From Massilia phosphatilytica (GTDB taxonomy: Bacteria; Pseudomonadota; Gammaproteobacteria; Burkholderiales; Burkholderiaceae_D): DNA of 64,000 nt. The position numbers were made by a program, and so were the translations under genes. This document shows, one piece after another, positions 45,903-56,400 of the stretch. Location: NCBI RefSeq assembly GCF_002968015.1, contig NZ_PUIP01000009.1, positions 62,001-126,000 on the forward strand. Reading direction: 5' to 3'. How positions within the stretch are numbered: position 1 is the stretch's first letter; every line of letters starts with the position of its first letter. The notes under the pieces were generated by a model. That model was not told the DNA's origin and ran no database searches. It saw only the letters and a program-made list of their open reading frames with translations.

Positions 45903-46291
45903 GACAAACTCCCATATGGTGGGTTAAGAAGAACAGCTACCAGCCGGAGACACCGGTCAAGTCACCACTTCCCAGTTGACTCGCCGTGTTCCGCGCCAGT
46001 GAGTTCACTATAGGTTTTGATGCCATACGGCAACTTGACTATCAACAACTTTGCTCGCCTGAACTATTTTTTGTTCCACAGAATCGAAATCCCCCTAACT
46101 TGGGGGAGCACGTTGCTGTTTGACTTTGAGAAAATTCACTCAGGCTAAAAAAATTGCATTTGCATAATTGCTTAGAATGCAAAAAAGCTATATCCTGTTT
46201 CGCTTGCTCTTTGTGAAACGCCTGACACCTGCGAACGCGACGGCGGCTGTGCCCAGCCTGCAGGTCGGTTGATTACATTGCTGAGAACGAC
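45903..46291. promoter_or_regulatory. flp / diguanylate cyclase divergent gap
   Basis: 389 AT-rich bases. On the minus strand TATAGT (46012-46007) with TTGCCG (46033-46028) is a weak flp promoter candidate. A palindrome TCCCCC-TAACTT-GGGGGA lies at 46090-46107, about 80 bases upstream of it. TTGCA repeats occur near 46150-46165 and an 11-base string shared with the petA gap at 46218-46228. Confidence 0.5.
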
Positions 46292-47329
46292 ATGGATTCG
46301 CTTCTGAAACACATGGTCGACATGACCGGCCACCGCGATCACGCGATGCTCGATATTTCCGTGATCTCGGCAGTGCAAGAGCTGGCGGGTGCGGCGCAGA
46401 CGCGCATCTTGGCCATCACGACCGTGTCTGGACAGCAATACCTGCGTTCGCGCGCGAGCATCGTGCAGGGCGGCGCGGCCCGCCTGGAAGAACCGCAGGA
46501 CGGCGCGCTGGGCGATCCGGTGGCCGCCCTCCCCGAACTGAAACGTTGCCTGGCCGAGCATCAAGCGAGCGCGGAAGCCATCGCGGCCGACGGCATGCGT
46601 GTGCTGTGGCTGCCGATCTGGTTCGGCGACAAAGCCACGACCTGCCTGGAAATCCGCGATGACAAGGCGTTTTCGCGCGAGACCGTGTACGTGATCGGCG
46701 GCATCGTCGGCGTCTACCGGAATTTCCAGAACCTGCTCGACTACAGCGAGCGCGATTCGCTGACTGGCCTGCTCAACCGCAAGACGTTCGACGACCAGCT
46801 GGCGCGCATGCTGCAGAATTCCCACGAACGGGATCCACGCCTGCCGGGCATGCCCGAGCGGCGCCAGCACCATGCGGAGGAAAAGCAGTGGCTGGCCGTC
46901 GTCGACGTCGACCACTTCAAGGCCGTCAACGACAAGTTCGGCCACCTGTACGGCGACGAAGTGCTCATCCTGATCGCCAACCTGCTGCAATCGTCGTTCC
47001 GCGCCCAGGACCGCGTGTTCCGCTTCGGCGGCGAGGAATTCGTCGTACTGCTGCGCTCGACCACGCTGGACAATGCCTGGAAGATCATCGAGCGCTTCCG
47101 CATCAACGTCGAAAGCCATGACTTCCCGCAGGTCGGACGGGTGACGGTCAGCGTCGGCTTCGTCAGCATCAGCGCGTACGACTCGCCCGTGGTCACGCTG
47201 GGCCACGCCGACCAGGCGCTGTACTACGCGAAAAGCAACGGGCGCAACCGTGCCTGCCATTACGACGACCTCGTCGCGCACGGCCTGCTGCAGACCGTCG
47301 CCTCCAACGACACCGCCGAATTCTTCTGA
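46292..47329 (+). CDS. diguanylate cyclase (GGDEF)
   Basis: 345 aa. The N-terminal ~155 residues form a GAF-like or otherwise unnamed sensor part without membrane helices. The C-terminal GGDEF domain has DSLTGLLNRKTFD, VVDVDHFKAVNDKFGH, the active site GGEEF and an inhibitory I-site RAQD five residues before it. It should make c-di-GMP with product inhibition. Convergent with the HD-GYP gene. Confidence 0.94.
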   Translation: MDSLLKHMVDMTGHRDHAMLDISVISAVQELAGAAQTRILAITTVSGQQYLRSRASIVQGGAARLEEPQDGALGDPVAALPELKRCLAEHQASAEAIAADGMRVLWLPIWFGDKATTCLEIRDDKAFSRETVYVIGGIVGVYRNFQNLLDYSERDSLTGLLNRKTFDDQLARMLQNSHERDPRLPGMPERRQHHAEEKQWLAVVDVDHFKAVNDKFGHLYGDEVLILIANLLQSSFRAQDRVFRFGGEEFVVLLRSTTLDNAWKIIERFRINVESHDFPQVGRVTVSVGFVSISAYDSPVVTLGHADQALYYAKSNGRNRACHYDDLVAHGLLQTVASNDTAEFF

Positions 47330-47342
47330 ACGCCCCGGAGCG

Positions 47343-48563
47343 TCAGGCCACCTGCAGGAAACGCAGCGGGTCGACTTGCCATTGTTCGGGCGATTCGTGG
47401 CGCAAGATCTTGTCGGCACCGCCGAAGCCCACGCCACGCGCCAGGTCCACCGTTTCCGGCTTGATGTAGGTCTGGCTCTTTGTGCTGTAGAAGACGTTGA
47501 CCTTGGGTGTGAGCAAACTCGTTTCGTGCGGCTCGACGACCACCGCCAGCCTGCCCGATTCCAGCAGGACGAGGGTCCCGACCGGATAGATGCCGACGCA
47601 ACGCATGAATTCCTGCATCAGCGCCGGATTGAAATGGAATTTGCTCCACTCGTACATCTTGCGCAATGCCTCGGCCGCCGGCATGCCCTTGTGATAGCAG
47701 CGGTCAGCCGTGATGGCGTCGTAGACGTCGACGATCGCAGCCATCTGCGCCAGCTCGCTGATGTCCTGTTCGGCCTGGCGGTCCGGATAACCCGTGCCGT
47801 CGCGCCGCTCGTGATGGTGCAGCGTGATGTCGAGGGGGATCGGACCGATCCCGGACGAACGACGCAGGATGTCATAGCCGTCCCTGGGGTGGCGGCGCAC
47901 GATCTCGAATTCCTCGTCGGTCAGGCGGCCCGGTTTGTTCAGGATGGCGTCCGGCACCAGAGCCTTGCCCGTGTCGTGCAGCAGGCCGCCGATCCCGGCC
48001 TGGTAAGTGGTCGCGGCATCCAGCTTGCGCGAACGGCAGAAGGCAACCAGCAGGGTGCAGACGCTGACCGAGTGCAGGAACGTGTAATCGTCCTTGTTCT
48101 TGATGGCGGACAGGCCCAGCAATGCAGATGCATTGCGCAGAATCGAGGCCGTGATGTTCTCGACGACCGGCGACACCTTGTCCATCTCCACCGCCTTGCC
48201 CAGGCGCGCATCCCGCATCACGGTCTTGACGAGGCCGGCCGCCTGGCGCCGGATCACCAGGGCACGGTCGAATTCCTCGGCAAGCGTCGTGCGCAGCGGC
48301 GCCACCGGTCTGGCCGCGATCGCGGCGACCTCGGCCTCCGTCGCGGCGTCCGCTTCGGCCACGGTGGGGGCATCGGCCACGTCCAGGCCGCGCGTGCAGT
48401 CGATCGTCACGGAACGGATCCCCGCCGCCACAATCTTGCGGATCTCACCCTCGGCCGTGATGCTGAAGCGGTTGCGGACGAACGGATGCTCCATCCAGCC
48501 GCAATCGAGGTCGTGGATGAACATCCCTACGCGCAACTGGGAAGAAGCGACTTTCTTGAGCAT
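47343..48563 (-). CDS. HD-GYP c-di-GMP phosphodiesterase
   Basis: 406 aa from ATG 48563 (MLKKVASSQLRVGMFIHDL). N-terminal DUF3391-type domain, then an HD-GYP domain: HDTGK, HHHERRDGTGYP and the conserved MAAIVDVYDAITADR. It should hydrolyse c-di-GMP. An ATG at 48611 lies next to a TATACT-like -10 box and is a less likely start. Together with the cyclase it forms a make/break pair by the Tad locus. Confidence 0.93.
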   Translation of the reverse strand: MLKKVASSQLRVGMFIHDLDCGWMEHPFVRNRFSITAEGEIRKIVAAGIRSVTIDCTRGLDVADAPTVAEADAATEAEVAAIAARPVAPLRTTLAEEFDRALVIRRQAAGLVKTVMRDARLGKAVEMDKVSPVVENITASILRNASALLGLSAIKNKDDYTFLHSVSVCTLLVAFCRSRKLDAATTYQAGIGGLLHDTGKALVPDAILNKPGRLTDEEFEIVRRHPRDGYDILRRSSGIGPIPLDITLHHHERRDGTGYPDRQAEQDISELAQMAAIVDVYDAITADRCYHKGMPAAEALRKMYEWSKFHFNPALMQEFMRCVGIYPVGTLVLLESGRLAVVVEPHETSLLTPKVNVFYSTKSQTYIKPETVDLARGVGFGGADKILRHESPEQWQVDPLRFLQVA

Positions 48564-48699
48564 GCCGGCGTCCAGAAGGTGTGTGTTAATCTCGCCGCGA
48601 TCCGGCGTCATTCAAGTATAACAACTTGATGGCAAGAAACTTTCCTATTATAAACTTCTGGTAATTTTTTGTAGTCCAAAAGATACAAGTATTTACAAA

Positions 48700-49629
48700 A
48701 TGGAATTCCGTCAGCTGCGCTATTTCGTTGCCATCGTGGACCACGGCTCGCTGTCGCGCGCCGCGCTGGTCCTGCACGTTGCGCAGCCGGCGCTGACCCA
48801 GCAATTGCGCCAGCTGGAAGAGGAACTGGGCGTGCAGCTGCTGCACCGCTCGGCACAAGGCGTGCTCAGTACCGATGCCGGCAAGGTGTTCTACGAACAT
48901 GCGCAGGCCATCCTCAAGCAGGTGGCAGATGCGCAGGCTGCCGTCGTGCAATCGGCCGAACGGCCATCGGGCAGCGTGACGCTGGGCCTGCCGCACAGTA
49001 TTTCGGACGCCCTCGCGCTCCCATTGCTGACGGCGATCCGCCAGCGCTATCCGGAAATCACGCTGCAGCTGACCGAGGAAATCACCGGCAGCTTGGCCGA
49101 GCAGCTGCGCGCCGGCCGCATCAACCTGGCCGTGCTGTTCGACGACGGCCAGCTCGGCGGCTTCACCGCCATGCCGCTCGTCGAGGAAGAACTGCGCTTC
49201 ATCTGCCGCGCCGATGCGCCCGCCGCCGCCGGGCACGACAGCCTGACCTTGCGCGCCGCCCTGGACACCACCCTGATCCTGCCGGGGCTGCAGCACGGCG
49301 TACGTCCACGCATCGAAAGCACGGCACGCGCCGCGGGCCTGGCCACGCACGGCGTCATTGAAATCAATTCGATCGCGATCCTGAAATCGGCCATTCTCGC
49401 CGGCATGGGCGCCACCATCCTGCCGGTGGCACCGGTACAGGCCGAGGTCGAACGCGGCACCATGCGGGCGCTGGCCATCCGCGATCCGGCCATCGCACGC
49501 AGCGTCGTCCTGTGCACCTCGCGCAATATCCCGTTGACCAATGCGGCGGCGGCCGTCAGCCGCCTCGTCGTCCAGGTGGCGCATGACCTCTGCTCTGGCG
49601 GCCACTGGATCGGCGCGCGGGAGATCTGA
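48700..49629 (+). CDS. LysR-family transcriptional regulator
   Basis: 309 aa. N-terminal winged helix-turn-helix (MEFRQLRYFVAIVDHGSLSRAAL ... QPALTQQLRQLEEELGVQLLHR) and a periplasmic-binding-like effector domain (SGSVTLGLPHSISDALALPLL). Similar to the Nac/CysB-like group acting on nitrogen or amino-acid genes. It lies 177 bases upstream of the indolepyruvate oxidoreductase in the same direction, so it may control that gene. Confidence 0.93.
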   Translation: MEFRQLRYFVAIVDHGSLSRAALVLHVAQPALTQQLRQLEEELGVQLLHRSAQGVLSTDAGKVFYEHAQAILKQVADAQAAVVQSAERPSGSVTLGLPHSISDALALPLLTAIRQRYPEITLQLTEEITGSLAEQLRAGRINLAVLFDDGQLGGFTAMPLVEEELRFICRADAPAAAGHDSLTLRAALDTTLILPGLQHGVRPRIESTARAAGLATHGVIEINSIAILKSAILAGMGATILPVAPVQAEVERGTMRALAIRDPAIARSVVLCTSRNIPLTNAAAAVSRLVVQVAHDLCSGGHWIGAREI

Positions 49630-49806
49630 GTCGGGCCATCATTTTTTCTTATGGCTCCATCCCCATTCCGTATTTCCGTATACGTCAACTTGTCTCTACA
49701 CTTGGTGTAACAGCCGCCAAAGCGGCACCGGGACCCGATCCGGCCAGCGCCTACCCGGCGCGCCTCCGGCACGGGTCCATCTGAAAACACAAAGTTTGGA
49801 GACACC

Positions 49807-52800
49807 ATGCCTGACACCGTCCTGGGCCAGGGCGCATCCGCGTCCATGCCTTCCGCGCCCGCCGTTCCCATCCCCCTCAACAACGTCAGCCTCGACGACA
49901 AGTACACCGCCACCTCCGGCAAGATCTTCCTGTCCGGCATCCAGGCCCTCGTGCGCCTGCCGATGATGCAGAAACTGCGTGACGAGCAGGCCGGCCTGAA
50001 CACGGCCGGCTTCGTGTCCGGCTACCGCGGTTCGCCGCTGGGCGGCCTGGACGAGAACCTGTGGAAGGCCAAGGGTCACCTGGAAGCGAAATCCATCCAG
50101 TTCGTGCCGGGCGTGAACGAGGACCTGGCCGCGACGGCCGTCTGGGGCACGCAGACCGTGGACCTGATCGGCCCCGCGAAATACGACGGCGTGTTCGCGA
50201 TGTGGTACGCGAAAGGTCCGGGCGTGGACCGCTGCGGCGATGTCTTCAAGCACATGAACCATGCCGGCACGGCCAAGAACGGCGGCGTGCTGCTCGTCGC
50301 GGGCGACGACCACGGCGCCTATTCGTCCACGCTGCCGCACCAGTCCGACCACATCTTCGCCGCGTGCATGATCCCCGTGCTGTATCCCTCGAACGTGCAG
50401 GAATACCTGGACCTTGGTGTGCACGGCTGGGCGATGTCGCGCTTTTCCGGCCTGGCCGTCGCGTTCAAGGCGCTCGCCGACACGGTGGAATCGAGCGCCT
50501 CGGTCGACGCCGATCCGTTCCGCGTCGACGTAAAAATTCCGCAGGACTTCGCGATGCCGGAAGGCGGCCTGAATACGCGGCTGTCGGCGATCCCGCTGGG
50601 CCAGCAGGCGCGCAATCAGGAAGCCCTGATGCAGGACTACAAGATCTATGCGGCCCTCGCCTATGCGCGCGAAAACAAGCTGAATCGCACGACGATCGAC
50701 AGCCCGGATGCAAAGCTCGGCATCATCGCGTCGGGCAAATCGTACGTGGACGTATTGGAAGCACTGGAAGAACTGGGCATCGACGAAGCGATGGCGGCGC
50801 GGGTCGGCCTGCGCCTGTTCAAGGTCGCGATGATCTGGCCGCTGGAGCCGGAAGGCGTGCGCGAATTCGCGCAAGGCCTGGACGAGATCCTCGTCGTGGA
50901 AGAGAAGCGCCAGGTCGTCGAATACCAGCTCAAGGAACAGCTCTATAACTGGCGCGACGACGTGCGCCCGCGCGTGATCGGCAAGTTCGACGAAAAGGGA
51001 GAGTGGGTCGCGCCGCGCGGTGAATGGCTGCTGCCGCCGAAGGCCGATTTCTCCGTCGCGCAGGTGGCGCGCGTGATCGCCGGCCGCATCACTCGTCTGA
51101 ACCTCGACGACCGTACGCGCGACCTGATCAAGGCCCGTCTCGCGTTCCTGGAAGCGAAGGATGCGGTGCTGATGAAAGCCGTGACGACGCCGTTTCGCCC
51201 CGCGTTCTATTGCTCCGGCTGCCCGCACAACACGTCGACGAAGGTGCCGGACGGTTCGTTCGCGCTGGCCGGCATCGGCTGCCACGTGATGGCCACGTCG
51301 ATCTACCCGGAGATGAACAAGCTGACGACGCACATGGGCGGCGAAGGCGCGCCGTGGATCGGCCAGGCCGCGTTCTCCAGGGTGCCGCACGTGTTCCAGA
51401 ACCTGGGCGACGGGACCTATTTCCACTCCGGCTATCTGGCCGTGCGTGCCGCCATCGCGGCCAAGGTCAACATCACTTATAAAATCCTGTACAACGACGC
51501 GGTCGCGATGACGGGTGGCCAGCCAGTCGACGGCATGACGTCCGTGCCGCTGATCGCGCGCCAGATGGCGGCCGAAGGCGTGCAGCGCATCGCGCTCGTC
51601 ACGGAAGACCTGTCGCGTTACGAAGACCGCTCCGCCTTGCCGGCCGAAGTCACGCTGTACGACCGCAGCAGGATGGACGACGTGCAGCGCGAACTGCGCG
51701 AGATCCCGGGTGTGACGGTGCTGATCTACGACCAGACCTGCGCGGCCGAGAAGCGCCGTCGCCGCAAGAAGGGCGAGTTCCCGGACGTCGCGAAACGCAT
51801 GGTGATCAACGAAGCCGTGTGCGAAGGCTGCGGCGATTGCGGCGTCCAGTCGAACTGCGTGGCGATCCTGCCGAAGGAAACGGAATTCGGCCGCAAGCGC
51901 GCCATCGACCAGTCGGCGTGCAACAAGGATTATTCGTGCGCGAAGGGCTTCTGCCCGAGCTTCGCCACCGTCGAAGGCGGCACACTCAAGAAGAACAAGG
52001 CCGGCGCCAGCAAGAAGGATGACGACGACGGCTGGGGTCCGCTGCCGACGCCCGCGCTGCCCTCGATCGCGGCGCCGTACAACATCCTGATCAACGGCAT
52101 CGGCGGCACGGGCGTCATCACCGTCGGCGCGCTGATGGGCATGGCGGCTCACCTCGAAGGCAAGGGTGCGTCCGTGCTGGACATGACGGGCATGAGCCAG
52201 AAGAACGGCTCCGTCACGTCGCACGTGAAGATCGCGGAAACGCCGGAACGCCTGCGCGCCCAGCGCATCGCCACCGGCGAGGCCGACCTCGTGCTGGGCT
52301 GCGACATGCTGACGGCCGGCGCGGCCGACGCCATCTCGAAGATGCGTCCGGGCCGCACGGTGGTCGTCGTCAACCTGCACGAGCAGCCGACCGGCACGTT
52401 CGCCCAGCAGAGAGATTGGGAATTCCCGGCCGGGCAAGTCCGTTCGCTGATCGTGGAAGCGGTCGGTGGCGAGGCTGGCGCCGACTTCCTCGACGCGACG
52501 AAGCTGGCGACGGCGCTGATGGGCGACTCAATCGCCGCCAACCTCTTCATGCTGGGCTATGCGTGGCAGAAGGGCCTCGTGCCGCTGTCGGAAGCTGCCC
52601 TGCTGCGCGCCATCGAACTGAATGGCGTCGCGGTCGCGTCGAACCAGCGCAGCTTCCTGTGGGGCCGCCGCGCCGCCGTCGACCTGCAACGCGTGGAACG
52701 CACGGCGATCCCGGCGCAACCGGTATTGCTGCAAATGCCGCAGAGTCTCGACAGCGTGATCAAGAAGCGCGTCGAGTTCCTGACCGGTTACCAGAACGCC

Positions 52801-53382
52801 GCCTATGCGACGCAATACGAAACGCTGGTCGCGCGCGTGCGCGAACGCGAGGCGGGGCTCAAGCTGGGCAACAAGCTCTCGATGGCCGTGGCCAGATCGT
52901 ATGCCAGGCTGATGGCCTACAAGGACGAGTACGAAGTGGCGCGCCTGTACACTGATGGCCGCTTCGTCGAGCAGCTGCAAAGCCAGTTCGACGGCACGTT
53001 CAGCGTGAAATTCAACCTCGCCCCGCCGCTGTTCGCGAAGAAGGACGCCAGGGGCCATCTCGTGAAAGCCGAATTCGGGTCGTGGATGTGGAGTGCGTTC
53101 AAGCTGCTGGCCAGGCTGAAAGGCTTGCGCGGCACGGCATTCGACGTGTTCGGCTACACGGCCGAGCGCAAGATGGAGCGCGCCCTCGTCACCGAATACC
53201 GTGACATGATCGAGGCGCTGCTAGCGTCGCTGGATGCCGCCAACCACGCGGTCGCCGTCGAGCTGGCGGCGCTGCCGGAGCAGATCCGCGGTTTCGGCCA
53301 CGTCAAGGAAAAGGCCGTGGCCGAGTACCGGGTGCGCCGGCAGGAGCTCCTCTCGGGCAACATCAAACAGCGTGCCGCATGA
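49807..53382 (+). CDS. one-polypeptide indolepyruvate ferredoxin oxidoreductase
   Basis: 1191 aa. It fuses the IorA and IorB functions: an N-terminal pyrimidine/TPP domain pair (GYRGSPLGGLDENLWK; GIGCHVMATSIYPEMN), a four-Cys Fe-S region (CEGCGDCGVQSNC; CNKDYSCAKGFCP), a gamma-type domain (LINGIGGTGVITVGALMGMAA) and a C-terminal extension. Such enzymes oxidise aryl- or branched 2-oxoacids to acyl-CoA and CO2. The adjacent icmF suggests aliphatic acyl-CoA products, but phenylpyruvate or indolepyruvate cannot be excluded. Confidence 0.92.
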   Translation: MPDTVLGQGASASMPSAPAVPIPLNNVSLDDKYTATSGKIFLSGIQALVRLPMMQKLRDEQAGLNTAGFVSGYRGSPLGGLDENLWKAKGHLEAKSIQFVPGVNEDLAATAVWGTQTVDLIGPAKYDGVFAMWYAKGPGVDRCGDVFKHMNHAGTAKNGGVLLVAGDDHGAYSSTLPHQSDHIFAACMIPVLYPSNVQEYLDLGVHGWAMSRFSGLAVAFKALADTVESSASVDADPFRVDVKIPQDFAMPEGGLNTRLSAIPLGQQARNQEALMQDYKIYAALAYARENKLNRTTIDSPDAKLGIIASGKSYVDVLEALEELGIDEAMAARVGLRLFKVAMIWPLEPEGVREFAQGLDEILVVEEKRQVVEYQLKEQLYNWRDDVRPRVIGKFDEKGEWVAPRGEWLLPPKADFSVAQVARVIAGRITRLNLDDRTRDLIKARLAFLEAKDAVLMKAVTTPFRPAFYCSGCPHNTSTKVPDGSFALAGIGCHVMATSIYPEMNKLTTHMGGEGAPWIGQAAFSRVPHVFQNLGDGTYFHSGYLAVRAAIAAKVNITYKILYNDAVAMTGGQPVDGMTSVPLIARQMAAEGVQRIALVTEDLSRYEDRSALPAEVTLYDRSRMDDVQRELREIPGVTVLIYDQTCAAEKRRRRKKGEFPDVAKRMVINEAVCEGCGDCGVQSNCVAILPKETEFGRKRAIDQSACNKDYSCAKGFCPSFATVEGGTLKKNKAGASKKDDDDGWGPLPTPALPSIAAPYNILINGIGGTGVITVGALMGMAAHLEGKGASVLDMTGMSQKNGSVTSHVKIAETPERLRAQRIATGEADLVLGCDMLTAGAADAISKMRPGRTVVVVNLHEQPTGTFAQQRDWEFPAGQVRSLIVEAVGGEAGADFLDATKLATALMGDSIAANLFMLGYAWQKGLVPLSEAALLRAIELNGVAVASNQRSFLWGRRAAVDLQRVERTAIPAQPVLLQMPQSLDSVIKKRVEFLTGYQNAAYATQYETLVARVREREAGLKLGNKLSMAVARSYARLMAYKDEYEVARLYTDGRFVEQLQSQFDGTFSVKFNLAPPLFAKKDARGHLVKAEFGSWMWSAFKLLARLKGLRGTAFDVFGYTAERKMERALVTEYRDMIEALLASLDAANHAVAVELAALPEQIRGFGHVKEKAVAEYRVRRQELLSGNIKQRAA

Positions 53383-53397
53383 TGCCGACGACCATTC

Positions 53398-53418
53398 TTG
53401 ACGTTTACGTTAACGTCA
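53398..53418. promoter_or_regulatory. LiuR-like palindrome upstream of icmF
   Basis: TGACGTT (53399-53405), spacer TACGTT, AACGTCA (53412-53418); the first bases also read TTGACG, a good -35. It resembles the palindromes bound by the MerR-family regulator LiuR before branched-chain acyl-CoA genes. It lies 50 bases upstream of the icmF ATG. Confidence 0.6.
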
Positions 53419-53467
53419 TATACCGTACAAAGAACCCCCAGTTCGCTTCCGTTTTCCAAGGAACACC

Positions 53468-56400
53468 ATGAACGACATCACGCCTGCCGCCAAGCTCGAC
53501 CTGCCGGAGCACGCCAAACTGTCCAACAAAGTCCGCTTCGTCACCGCCGCCTCGCTGTTCGACGGCCACGACGCCTCGATCAACATCATGCGCCGCATCC
53601 TGCAGACGAACGGCGCCGAAGTCGTGCACCTGGGCCATAACCGCTCGGTGGACGAAGTCGTCACCGCCGCGCTGGCCGAGGACGTGCAGGGCATCGCCAT
53701 CTCCAGCTACCAGGGCGGCCACGTCGAATACTTCAAGTACATGATCGACCTGCTGCGCCAGCGCGGCGGCGCCCACATCAAGGTGTTCGGCGGCGGCGGC
53801 GGCGTCATCGTCCCGCACGAGATCGAAGAGCTGCATGCCTATGGCGTCACGCGCATCTTTTCGCCGGAAGACGGCCAGCGCATGGGCCTCGTCGGCATGA
53901 TCCGTTCGATGCTGGAAGCGTGCGACGTCGACCTGTCGACCTATGCGCCGACCACCCTCGATCCGCTGCAGACTGGTTCGATCGAGCAGCGCCACCGCCC
54001 GCTCGCGCAACTGATCACGGCACTGGAAAACGGTAAGGCGTCCAGCGACCTGCGCAAGCGCATCATGGACACGGCCGAAGGCCTGCAAGTCCCCGTGCTG
54101 GGCATCACGGGCACGGGCGGCGCGGGCAAATCGTCGCTGACGGATGAACTCATCCGCCGCATCCGCCTCGACCAGGGCGACCGCCTGAACATCGCGGTCA
54201 TCTCCATCGACCCGTCGCGCCGCAAATCCGGCGGCGCGCTGCTCGGCGACCGCATCCGCATGAATGCGATCAATCCGTGGAACAAGGATGGGGAAATGCG
54301 GGCACGGGTGTTCATGCGCTCGCTCGCCACGCGCGAAGCGGGTTCGGAAATCTCGCAGGCCCTGCCGGACGTGATCGCCGCGTGCAAGGTCGCGGGCTTC
54401 GATCTCGTCATCGTCGAGACGTCGGGCATCGGCCAGGGCGACGCGGCCATCGTGCCGCATGTCGACGTGTCGATGTACGTGATGACGCCGGAATTCGGCG
54501 CCGCGTCGCAGCTCGAGAAGATCGACATGCTGGACTTCGCCGACTTCATCGCCATCAACAAGTTCGACCGCAAGGGCGCCCAGGACGCGCTGCGCGACGT
54601 GGCCAAGCAGGTCCAGCGCAACAAGGAATTGTGGAGCAAGTCGCCGGACGAGATGCCCGTCTACGGCACGCAGGCGTCGCGTTTCAACGATGACGGGGTC
54701 ACTGCGCTGTACCTCGGCCTGCTGCCGGCGCTGGCGGAACTCGGCCTGAAGATCGACACGCCGAAGCTGCCCAAGCCGACCACCAGTTACTCGAGCGGCA
54801 AGAACGTGATCGTGCCGCCCGCGCGCACGCGCTACCTGGCCGAGATCGCGGATACCATCCGCGGCTACCACCGCAATGTCGGCAAGCAGGTGAAGCTCGC
54901 GCGCGAGCGCCAGCAGCTCACGGAGACGAAGCGCATGCTGGCCGCGGCCAACCGTGAAGTGGTCCTCGACGACCTGATCACGGAACGCGACAACGCGATG
55001 GAAGGCGACGCGAAAAAGCTGCTCGCGTCGTGGCCGCAGCTGCGCGAGACGTATGCGGGCGACGAGCATGTGGTGAAAATCCGCGACAAGGAAATCCGCA
55101 CAAACCTCACCTACACGACCCTGTCCGGCAACAAGGTGCGCAAGGTCGCCCTGCCCCGCTTCGAGGACCACGGCGAAATCCTGCGTTTCCTGATGCTGGA
55201 AAACGTGCCGGGCGCGTTCCCGTACACGGCCGGCGTGTTCCCCTTCAAACGCGAGGGCGAAGATCCGACCCGCATGTTCGCCGGCGAGGGCGACGCGTTC
55301 CGCACGAACCGCCGCTTCAAACTGGTCTCGCAAGGCATGGACGCGAAACGCCTGTCGACGGCATTCGACTCCGTCACCCTGTACGGCGCCGACCCGGCGC
55401 TGCGGCCCGACATCTATGGGAAAGTGGGCAATTCGGGTGTGTCGATCGCGACGCTGGACGACATGAAGGTGCTGTACGACGGCTTCGACCTGTGCAGCCC
55501 GAATACGTCCGTATCGATGACGATCAACGGCCCGGCCCCGACCATCCTCGCGATGTTCATGAACACCGCGATCGACCAGCAGGTGGACCGGTTCGAGCGC
55601 GACAACGGCCGCAAGCCACATGCCGACGAAGCCGCGCAGATCCGCGCCTGGGTACTGGCCAATGTGCGGGGCACCGTCCAGGCGGACATCCTGAAGGAAG
55701 ACCAGGGCCAGAACACCTGCATCTTCTCGACGGAGTTCTCGCTGAAGGTGATGGGCGACATCCAGGAATACTTCGTCCAGAACCAGGTGCGCAATTTCTA
55801 TTCGGTGTCGATCTCCGGCTATCACATCGCGGAAGCGGGTGCGAACCCGATCTCGCAGCTGGCCTTTACCCTGTCGAACGGTTTCACCTTCGTCGAAGCA
55901 TATCTCGCGCGCGGCATGCATATCGACGACTTCGCGCCGAACCTGTCGTTCTTCTTCTCGAACGGGATGGACCCGGAATACACGGTGCTGGGCCGCGTGG
56001 CGCGCCGTATCTGGGCCGTCGCGATGCGCGACAAGTACGGTGCGAACGACCGCTCGCAGAAGCTGAAGTACCACATCCAGACCTCCGGCCGCTCGCTGCA
56101 CGCGCAGGAGATCGACTTCAACGACATCCGCACCACCTTGCAGGCGCTGATCGCGATCTACGACAACTGCAACTCGCTGCACACGAACGCGTACGACGAG
56201 GCGATCACGACGCCGACCGACGAATCCGTCCGCCGCGCACTGGCGATCCAGCTGATCATCAACCGCGAATGGGGCCTGGCCAAGAACGAGAACCCGAACC
56301 AGGGCTCGTTCATCCTCGAGGAACTGACGGACCTCGTCGAGGAAGCCGTGCTGCAGGAATTCGAGCGCATCGCGGAACGCGGCGGCGTGCTCGGTGCAAT

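Noticed and set aside
48563..48611. HD-GYP protein starting at 48611
   Set aside because: That ATG directly follows a TATACT-like -10 box and lacks a ribosome site; the family start MLKK at 48563 is preferred, though not proven.
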